Source: an uncultured Pseudomonadota bacterium (GTDB taxonomy: Bacteria; Pseudomonadota; Gammaproteobacteria; Methylococcales; Methylomonadaceae). From it: a DNA stretch of 6,173 bases. Where the stretch lies: NCBI GenBank assembly GCA_903902945.1, contig CAIUWU010000126.1, positions 1 to 6,173 of the forward strand, given 5' to 3'. The position numbers and the translations under genes were made by a program. This document shows, piece by piece, positions 1-4,866 of the stretch. Positions within the stretch are counted from its first letter, which is position 1, and each line of letters begins with the position of its first letter. Under the pieces are notes generated by a model that worked only from the letters and a program-made list of their open reading frames with translations, had not been told where the DNA came from and did no database searches.

Positions 1-1
1 G

Positions 2-1183
2 ATTCCGATTCTGTCCGGCATTATCGTTGGTCATGGCCATAACATCAGCAGCCGTAAAGGCTTTTTACTGTCGCTGAGTTACGTGCTGGCATCGGCGCTG
101 ATGTACACCGTTTTTGGCATTCTGGCGGCTTTGTTCGGCAGTAATTTACAGGCTGCTTTTCAGGAACCGTGGGTGATTGCGCTGTTCAGTGGCATTTTTA
201 TTCTGCTGTCATTGTCGATGTTTGATTTTTATCATCTGTCGATGCCGCAAGCTGTCCAGTTGCGCTTGCATAATTCCAGTGAAGTCCATCGCGATGGTTC
301 TTACTGGGGGGCGGCAATCATGGGCGCTTTATCATCGCTGATCGTCGGACCCTGTGTCGCCGCACCGCTGGCCGCAGCGCTGATTTACATCGGTCAGACC
401 GGCGATGTGGTGCTGGGCGGATCGGCCTTGTTCGTGATGGGGCTGGGAATGGGGGTGCCGTTGTTGTTGCTCGGTGCTTCGGCTGGCAAGCTGCTACCGA
501 AAGCCGGCAACTGGCTGAATACCACCAAAGCGGTGTTTGGCGTGATTATGCTGGCGGTGGCGTTGTGGATGCTGTCACGGATTCTGCCGGAGCCGGTCAC
601 TATGCTGTTACTGGCGATGCTGCTGATTATTCCGTCGGTTTATCTGGGTGCTATCGAACCCTTGCCACAGCCGGCAGCCGGCTGGAGCAAGCTATGGAAA
701 GGTCTGGGATTGATTTTACTGATTCTGGGTGTGCTGGAGCTGATAGGGCTGAGTGCCGGCAATCATAATGTGCTGCAACCGCTGCAAGGCTTGGCGGCTG
801 GCAAAGCCGAGAGCAAAGCCAGGCTGGCGTTTAAACGCATTAAAACCGTTGCCGAACTCGATGCCCAGTTACAGCAGGCCGCCGCCCGGCAGCAGCCAGT
901 GATGCTGGATTTTTATGCCGAATGGTGCGTGTCTTGCAAAGAACTGGAAGCCTATACCTTTACCGATCCCAACGTGCAGCAGCGGCTCAGTGCCTATCTG
1001 TTATTACAGGCCGATGTCACCGACAACAACGATGACGACAAAGCCCTGTTAAAACGTTTTAATCTGGTCGGTCCGCCGGGGATTATGTTTTACAGCGCCG
1101 ATGGTCAGGAACAAACCACGCGGCGCGTGATTGGTTATCAAGACCCTGCAACCTTTTTAAAGTCGTTACAGAAATTACCCTAA
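2..1183 (+). CDS. dsbD: Thiol:disulfide interchange protein DsbD, C-terminal part (5' end outside window)
   Basis: DsbD carries electrons from cytoplasmic thioredoxin across the inner membrane to periplasmic disulfide isomerases and cytochrome c maturation proteins. The open frame runs from the left edge with no stop; a GTG at 83 is internal, not the start. Of the 393 visible residues, about 1-250 form several hydrophobic membrane spans (for example 21-46, 57-76, 103-130, 138-158, 177-192, 199-216, 234-250). C118 in GPC is the second membrane-domain cysteine; its partner should lie a few residues beyond the left edge, just before the visible PILSG. Residues about 275-393 are the periplasmic thioredoxin-like gamma domain, with the redox motif WCVSCK (C309, C312) and a GPPG loop in the cis-proline position. 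The N-terminal alpha domain is not visible, so a shorter CcdA-thioredoxin-like fusion is possible, though the resemblance to E. coli DsbD is close over the whole visible length. The HopJ-like gene follows after 32 bp. Confidence 0.93.
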   Translation: MPILSGIIVGHGHNISSRKGFLLSLSYVLASALMYTVFGILAALFGSNLQAAFQEPWVIALFSGIFILLSLSMFDFYHLSMPQAVQLRLHNSSEVHRDGSYWGAAIMGALSSLIVGPCVAAPLAAALIYIGQTGDVVLGGSALFVMGLGMGVPLLLLGASAGKLLPKAGNWLNTTKAVFGVIMLAVALWMLSRILPEPVTMLLLAMLLIIPSVYLGAIEPLPQPAAGWSKLWKGLGLILLILGVLELIGLSAGNHNVLQPLQGLAAGKAESKARLAFKRIKTVAELDAQLQQAAARQQPVMLDFYAEWCVSCKELEAYTFTDPNVQQRLSAYLLLQADVTDNNDDDKALLKRFNLVGPPGIMFYSADGQEQTTRRVIGYQDPATFLKSLQKLP

Positions 1184-1215
1184 TTTTTTAACTTGAAGCG
1201 TGGAGCGTCCCAAAC

Positions 1216-1566
1216 ATGAGTCTGGCAGTTTTTTTACAACGGGTGAAAGCCGGTGAGCCGGTGGTTTTTCAAGACACTATGGCAATTATTGCCGAACATT
1301 ATGATTATCAGCCGACTGCCTTCAGTAACGGTGTGACCGATCCGCTCGTTAGTGAAGCCGGACGTAATGAAGGTTCCTGCAAAATCTTCGCTTTTGCGCA
1401 GATTCATCAATTGTCGGTAGCCGAAACCCTGAGCCTGTTCGGTGATTATTATCGCCTCGATGTACTGCAACATCCTGAGGCTGATGATCATCAGAATATC
1501 CGCCACTTCATGCGCGATGGCTGGGCTGGAATACAGTTTGCAGGACAAGCCTTGCAGGCCAGATAA
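1216..1566 (+). CDS. HopJ-family small conserved protein
   Basis: This 116-residue protein belongs to the HopJ family (Pfam HopJ). The family was named after a Pseudomonas syringae protein once listed as a type III effector, but it is widespread in non-pathogens, so the name should not be read as evidence of virulence. Its biochemical role is not established. Family hallmarks are visible: the NEGSCKIFAF block at 51-60, FGDYYR at 75-80, HQNIRHFM at 92-99, and GWAGIQFAG at 102-110. The length is normal for the family. There is no signal peptide or membrane segment, so it is probably cytoplasmic. The ATG start is supported by GGAG at 1202-1205, about 10 bases upstream. It sits between dsbD and the FAD oxidoreductase gene with short gaps (32 and 6 bp), consistent with co-transcription. 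No type III secretion gene is in view. Confidence 0.88.
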   Translation: MSLAVFLQRVKAGEPVVFQDTMAIIAEHYDYQPTAFSNGVTDPLVSEAGRNEGSCKIFAFAQIHQLSVAETLSLFGDYYRLDVLQHPEADDHQNIRHFMRDGWAGIQFAGQALQAR

Positions 1567-1572
1567 GCCCTG

Positions 1573-2610
1573 ATGCCGGTTGAGGTTTTAATCGTCGGTC
1601 AGGGCCTCGCCGGCAGTCTGCTGGCCTGGCAGCTGATTGAACAAGGCTTCCGGGTGCTGGTGATCGACGATGGGGCCGAGAATGCCTCCCAGGTTGCCGC
1701 CGGGCTGATCAATCCAGTCACCGGTCTGCGCTTGCTGAAAAGTGCCGATAGCGAAACCCTGCTGGCAGCTGCCCATTCGCTATATCGGCAACTGGAGTGC
1801 TATTTCAAACAGGCATTTTTGATTGAAATGCCGATGCTGCGCGTGTTGCAGAGTGAACAGCAGTATCAGTTTGCCCGCCAGCGGCTTGCCGATCCCGATT
1901 ATCAAACGCTGCTCGGCGACTGGTTACCTGACGTGGCGGCAATACAGGCGCCGTTTGGCTGTTTGCAACAACGGCAAACCGGCTACTTGCGCACCCAGGC
2001 TTTACTGGCCGCGCTCAGACAGTGGCTGATCGACAGACAAAGCTATCAGTGCGGCCGGTTTGATTATCAGCAGCTGACCGTGCAGCCGCGTTTGCAATGG
2101 CGGGAACTGCAACCGCGATGGTTAGTATTTTGCGAAGGCCATCAGGGCCGTCGTAATCCGTGGTTTGGCAATTTGCCGTTTCAGGTGGTGCAAGGGGAGA
2201 TTGTTAGCGCCGTCGCTGCTACGCTATTGCCGCCGCAGATCATCAATTACGGGCACTGGCTGCTGCCGCAAGCCGATGGCAGCTTTAAAACCGGTGCCAC
2301 TTTTGATAATCAGATTTTGGACGGCTTGCCGACCGCATCGGCCAGACAGCAGTTGTTGGCCAGTTTACAGGCGGTGATGCCGGCGCTGGGGCCGCTAAAG
2401 CTGACCGGGCAACGGGTCGGCATCAGGCCGGCTACCCGCGATAAACAACCTTTTATCGGTAGTCATCCGGCGTTGCCGCAGTTATGTGTGTTTAACGGCT
2501 TCGGCGCCAAGGGCAGCCTGGCGATTCCCTGGTATGCCCAGCAATTGATCGCCTATTTTCAACAAGGCCGGCCTTTGCCGGGCCATTGCAACATCCAGCG
2601 TTTTTTATGA
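1573..2610 (+). CDS. FAD-dependent oxidoreductase, DAO family, similar to the MnmC oxidase domain
   Basis: This 345-residue flavoprotein has the D-amino-acid-oxidase (DAO) fold. At the N-terminus GQGLAG (9-14) is the dinucleotide-binding glycine motif, and D32, at the end of the second beta strand, is the expected ribose-binding acid. AAGLINPVTG (42-51) corresponds to the flavin-contact segment of DAO proteins. Near the C-terminus RVGIRPATRD (281-290) and FNGFGAKG (307-314) closely resemble the matching motifs of the oxidase half of E. coli MnmC (RVGVRCATRD and ALGSRG), which removes the carboxymethyl group from cmnm5(s2)U34 in tRNA. That function is inferred from these motifs and from the next gene; an amino-acid or glycine oxidase-like role is the alternative. 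The ATG lies 6 bp after the HopJ stop with no clear Shine-Dalgarno sequence, so coupling is likely. Its stop overlaps the methyltransferase start (ATGA), again implying coupled translation. The protein is soluble, with no signal peptide. Confidence 0.87.
   Translation: MPVEVLIVGQGLAGSLLAWQLIEQGFRVLVIDDGAENASQVAAGLINPVTGLRLLKSADSETLLAAAHSLYRQLECYFKQAFLIEMPMLRVLQSEQQYQFARQRLADPDYQTLLGDWLPDVAAIQAPFGCLQQRQTGYLRTQALLAALRQWLIDRQSYQCGRFDYQQLTVQPRLQWRELQPRWLVFCEGHQGRRNPWFGNLPFQVVQGEIVSAVAATLLPPQIINYGHWLLPQADGSFKTGATFDNQILDGLPTASARQQLLASLQAVMPALGPLKLTGQRVGIRPATRDKQPFIGSHPALPQLCVFNGFGAKGSLAIPWYAQQLIAYFQQGRPLPGHCNIQRFL
2607..2610 (+). other. ATGA stop/start overlap coupling the oxidoreductase and methyltransferase genes
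   Basis: The ATG of the methyltransferase (2607-2609) and the TGA of the oxidoreductase (2608-2610) share bases. No good Shine-Dalgarno sequence precedes this ATG; the upstream bases are GCGTTTTTT. Termination-reinitiation is therefore the likely way the second gene is translated, which would tie the amounts of the two enzymes together. Confidence 0.85.
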
Positions 2611-3191
2611 GTCGAATATCCCTGGCGGAAATCGCCCATCAACGGCTTGCGAGCTGCCTCCAACCCGGCGATGCCGTCATTGATGCCACGCTGGGTAATG
2701 GACACGATGCGTGGTTTCTGGCGCAATCCATTGGCCCCTCAGGACATTTATTTGGCTTTGATGTGCAGCCGGCGGCGCTGGCTAACAGTCGTCAGCGATT
2801 AGAAACCTTGAACCAGCTGCCTGTCATCAGCCTGTTTTTAAACAGTCATGCCGAGATGCAGGCGCAGATTCCGGCTGTGTATCAGGGCCGGATCAAAGCC
2901 ATCATGTTTAATCTGGGCTATCTGCCCGGTGCCGATAAAAGTCTGATCACCCAAACCGACAGCACCTTGCAAGCCTTGGCCGCAGCCAGCCAACTGTTAG
3001 CCGATGGCGGGATGCTGACGGTGATGGTTTATCCGGGTCATGCCGGCGGCGATCAGGAAGCGGCGCAGGTGGCGGCCTGGGCCGAGCAACTCGAACGGCA
3101 GCGTTTTTCGGTCGAACAGATCTGCAGTCAATCTGATAAAGCCAGTGCGCCCCGGCTTTTTGTTATGGCTAAACTGGGCGATCTGCTATGA
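2607..3191 (+). CDS. mnmM: SAM-dependent methyltransferase, YtqB/MnmM family (probable tRNA mnm5(s2)U34 methyltransferase)
   Basis: This 194-residue class I methyltransferase belongs to the family long annotated as putative rRNA methylase (Pfam rRNA_methylase). Its Bacillus subtilis member YtqB was identified as MnmM, which methylates nm5(s2)U34 of tRNA to mnm5(s2)U34. Motif I with the family signature DATLGNGHD is at 26-34, the motif II acid is D52 in FGFDVQ, and the diagnostic FNLGYLPG is at 101-108, followed by DKS and a conserved S/T-rich segment. MVYPGH follows in the C-terminal half. Length matches B. subtilis YtqB closely. The start at 2607 is chosen because ATG overlaps the preceding stop in an ATGA junction and the protein then begins like YtqB; an upstream in-frame TTG at 2586 would add seven residues and is less likely. 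Pairing with an MnmC-oxidase-like gene supports a tRNA wobble-uridine role, but substrate is inferred. Confidence 0.88.
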   Translation: MSRISLAEIAHQRLASCLQPGDAVIDATLGNGHDAWFLAQSIGPSGHLFGFDVQPAALANSRQRLETLNQLPVISLFLNSHAEMQAQIPAVYQGRIKAIMFNLGYLPGADKSLITQTDSTLQALAAASQLLADGGMLTVMVYPGHAGGDQEAAQVAAWAEQLERQRFSVEQICSQSDKASAPRLFVMAKLGDLL

Positions 3192-3192
3192 T
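3184..3192 (+). promoter_or_regulatory. Candidate extended -10 promoter for ppnP
   Basis: TGCTATGAT is an extended -10 element: TG, one base, then TATGAT with five of six consensus matches. It overlaps the methyltransferase stop codon. No convincing -35 hexamer lies 16-18 bases upstream, which is tolerated by extended -10 promoters. Transcription would begin around 3199 and leave a leader of roughly 27 bases before ppnP. This is a pattern match only. Confidence 0.35.
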
Positions 3193-3225
3193 TGCCGTCC
3201 TTTTTTTATAGCCAGAAAATTGAAT

Positions 3226-3540
3226 ATGTCAGAATTTAACAACGTTACTATCGTCAAAAAAGCCAATGTCTATTTCGATGGCAAAGTAAACAGCCGCACC
3301 ATTCGCTTTGCTGACGGTTCCAGCAAAACCCTGGGTTTCATGCAACCCGGTGAATACACGTTCAACACCGGGGCTCCTGAAATCATGGAAATTCTGGCTG
3401 GCGAACTGGATGTATTGCTGCCCGGTCAGAGCGAATGGCAGGCAGTGCAGGGTGGTGAATCCTTTAACGTCGACGGCAACGCCAGCTTCACCATGAAAGT
3501 CAAAACCGCAACCGATTATTGCTGTTCGTTTTTAGCTTAA
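3226..3540 (+). CDS. ppnP: Pyrimidine/purine nucleoside phosphorylase PpnP (YaiE family)
   Basis: PpnP is a small cytoplasmic cupin-fold enzyme that cleaves several purine and pyrimidine nucleosides with phosphate to the free base and ribose-1-phosphate, serving nucleoside salvage. The 104-residue product covers the whole family domain (formerly DUF1255), slightly longer than E. coli YaiE. Recognisable stretches are NVYFDGKV (14-21), PGEYTFNTGAPEIMEILAGELDVLLP (start of match at 41, end at 66) and the FNVDGNASF segment (80-88), in register with the E. coli protein. The ATG at 3226 is chosen because homology starts just after it. The same frame is open upstream to 3040, but that extension overlaps the methyltransferase gene and has no family similarity. 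The ribosome binding site is weak (an A-rich stretch, AGAAAATTGAAT). The gap from the methyltransferase stop is 34 bp, and a terminator-like hairpin lies about 80 bp after the stop. Confidence 0.93.
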   Translation: MSEFNNVTIVKKANVYFDGKVNSRTIRFADGSSKTLGFMQPGEYTFNTGAPEIMEILAGELDVLLPGQSEWQAVQGGESFNVDGNASFTMKVKTATDYCCSFLA

Positions 3541-3577
3541 ATATCCAGCGTGTGGCCCTTATGCGGGTTACGCTTTT

Positions 3578-3602
3578 GCTGATCAGCCCTGCCTGATCAG
3601 GC
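3578..3602. repeat. Two adjacent perfect palindromes with a shared CTGATCAG core
   Basis: GCTGATCAGC at 3578-3587 and GCCTGATCAGGC at 3591-3602 are each perfect palindromes. Their centres are 14 bases apart and they share the core CTGATCAG (3579-3586 and 3593-3600). The two cores can also pair with each other to make an 8-bp stem with a six-base loop. This may be a transcript-end hairpin of ppnP, although no T-run follows, or a tandem protein-binding site. The pattern is certain; the role is unknown. Confidence 0.6.
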
Positions 3603-3620
3603 CCCCTTCATTCAATAGTT

Positions 3621-3658
3621 ACCTGAGCTTGTCTGCATCAGCAGCTCAGGTGGTTTTT
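3621..3658 (+). terminator. Probable rho-independent terminator after ppnP
   Basis: ACCTGAGC (3621-3628) pairs perfectly with GCTCAGGT (3644-3651) around a 15-base loop. It is followed after two Gs by five Ts (3654-3658). It lies about 80 bases downstream of the ppnP stop and would separate the metabolic genes from the cas operon. The loop is long and the T-run short, so efficiency is uncertain. Confidence 0.6.
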
Positions 3659-3853
3659 GCTGCCGTCGTTACTGATTCGAGTCCGTTTATCGAGGTCGTT
3701 CTGGGTGGCACTCATTAAAATGGATGATTTCATGAAATAACGGATCTGTTATGGTGTCGCCTGTTTTGCTTGCTGTTGCCTGAGCCAGCATGATATCTCA
3801 ACCTATCTCCGGTCATTATCGGCTTGGGGCAGACTCTTCTGGATTATTGGGTA

Positions 3854-4864
3854 ATGGACAACTTAACCGACCTCAAAGCCATCCTGCATTCCAAACGCGC
3901 CAATATCTACTACCTGGAAAAATGCCGGGTTATGCAGAAAGATGGGCGCGTGTTGTACCTCACCGAAGCCAAAGACGAAAATCTTTATTGGAATATTCCT
4001 ATCGCCAATACCACTGTGGTCATGCTGGGTACCGGTACCTCCATCACCCAAGCCGCCATGCGCATGTTAGCCAGTGCCGGAATGTTGGTCGGCTTTTGTG
4101 GTGGCGGTGGCACACCACTGTTCATGGGCAGCGAAATCGAATGGTTGACTCCGCAAAGCGAGTATCGTCCCACCGAATATGTGCAAGGCTGGCTAAAGTT
4201 CTGGTTTGACGACAGCCAACGGCTGCAGGTCGCCAAAGCCTTTCAACAAGCGCGTATCGACTACATCCAGCAAATCTGGCGCAAAGACCGCGAACTCAAG
4301 GCCGAGAATATCTTCATCGACGACAGTGCTATTGCCAGTGCGTTAGACAGCTACCGCAACGGCATAGCCAGCGCCGAAAAAACCGGCGACCTGCTGCAAC
4401 GCGAAGCCCTGCTCACCAAACAACTCTATCGCTACGCCGCCCAAGCCACCCAGTACAGCGACTTCAGCCGTGATCATGACGCCACCGATCTCGCTAACGG
4501 CTTTTTAAACCACGGTAACTATCTGGCCTATGGCTTGGCGGCTACCACGCTTTGGGTGCTCGGCATTCCGCACGGCTTCGCTGTCATGCACGGCAAAACC
4601 CGGCGCGGTGCCTTAGTGTTTGACGTAGCCGACCTTATCAAAGATGCGATTGTCCTGCCTTGGGCGTTTGTCTGCGCCAAAGAAACAATGACTGAACAAG
4701 AATTTCGTCAGCAAATCCTGCAAAAATTTACTGAACATAAAGCATTGGATTTTATGTTTGAGCAGGTTAAACAAGCCGCTTTAAATCCGCCTCTGTCTGC
4801 GGGAGATGCAGAAGGTAGAACAGCACCGGGAGCCGTTTTCGAAGGCTTGGGGGAGGGGAAATAA
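3854..4864 (+). CDS. cas1: CRISPR-associated integrase Cas1, type I-F
   Basis: Cas1 is the metal-dependent integrase that, with Cas2, inserts new spacers into the CRISPR array; in type I-F it works in a complex with the Cas2-Cas3 fusion. The 336-residue protein begins MDNLTDLKAILHSKRANIYY, closely matching Pseudomonas aeruginosa I-F Cas1. The N-terminal beta domain (about 1-90) includes YWNIPIANTT and GFCGGGGTPLF. The catalytic helical domain shows E184, H246 (MHGKTRRG), D257 and D260 (FDVADLIKD), corresponding to E190, H254, D265 and D268 of the P. aeruginosa protein, so it should be active. ATG at 3854 is preferred because homology begins there; an in-frame TTG at 3824 would add ten unsupported residues. 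The ribosome binding site is weak (GGA about 10 bases upstream). About 20 residues at the C-terminus (from roughly 317, Gly/Ala/Glu-rich) extend past the P. aeruginosa protein. cas2-3 starts 2 bp after the stop. Confidence 0.96.
   Translation: MDNLTDLKAILHSKRANIYYLEKCRVMQKDGRVLYLTEAKDENLYWNIPIANTTVVMLGTGTSITQAAMRMLASAGMLVGFCGGGGTPLFMGSEIEWLTPQSEYRPTEYVQGWLKFWFDDSQRLQVAKAFQQARIDYIQQIWRKDRELKAENIFIDDSAIASALDSYRNGIASAEKTGDLLQREALLTKQLYRYAAQATQYSDFSRDHDATDLANGFLNHGNYLAYGLAATTLWVLGIPHGFAVMHGKTRRGALVFDVADLIKDAIVLPWAFVCAKETMTEQEFRQQILQKFTEHKALDFMFEQVKQAALNPPLSAGDAEGRTAPGAVFEGLGEGK
4849..4858 (+). promoter_or_regulatory. Ribosome binding site of cas2-3 inside the cas1 coding tail
   Basis: GGGGGAGGGG contains GGAGG (4852-4856) ending 10 bases before the ATG at 4867, so it favours that ATG over the next one at 4870. 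The motif lies in the last codons of cas1, within the unusual C-terminal extension. Translation of the two genes is thus physically linked. Confidence 0.65.
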
Positions 4865-4866
4865 CC

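Larger units (their letters stand above)
3541..3853. other. Intergenic region between ppnP and cas1
   Basis: These 313 bases hold no convincing gene. In order they contain two adjacent TGATCA-core palindromes (3578-3602), a terminator-like hairpin (3621-3658), and about 195 bases of apparent cas1 leader. Weak promoter-like matches occur in the leader: TAAAAT at 3716-3721, and TGT followed by TATGGT at 3747-3755. Neither has a good -35 element, so the start of cas transcription cannot be fixed by eye. An open frame beginning at 3790 overlaps cas1 in another frame and looks like a chance shadow. No I-F CRISPR repeat unit or spacer periodicity is visible here. Confidence 0.7.

Noticed and set aside
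1216..1566. Calling the HopJ-like gene a type III secreted virulence effector.
   Set aside because: The family occurs widely outside pathogens, no secretion genes are nearby, and the effector label for the family is historical.
3199..3207. T-rich run between the methyltransferase gene and ppnP as a possible terminator.
   Set aside because: No stable GC-rich hairpin precedes it, and the spot is better explained as the start region of the ppnP leader.
3040..3225. N-terminal extension of the ppnP frame by 62 codons.
   Set aside because: It overlaps the methyltransferase gene out of frame and has no similarity to the PpnP family, whose domain begins after the ATG at 3226.
3659..3680. GCTGCCGTCGTTACTG resembles part of a type I-F CRISPR repeat (CACTGCCG core).
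   Set aside because: Only about seven bases agree, there is no second copy and no repeat-spacer periodicity, so it is taken as chance.
4028..4039. 12-base palindrome GGTACCGGTACC.
   Set aside because: It encodes the conserved Cas1 segment GTGTS and is explained by codon choice, with no flanking signal.
3790..4209. Forward open frame of 139 codons starting in the cas1 leader.
   Set aside because: It overlaps cas1 in another frame, shows no family features, and is Arg/His/Ser-rich as expected for an out-of-frame reading.
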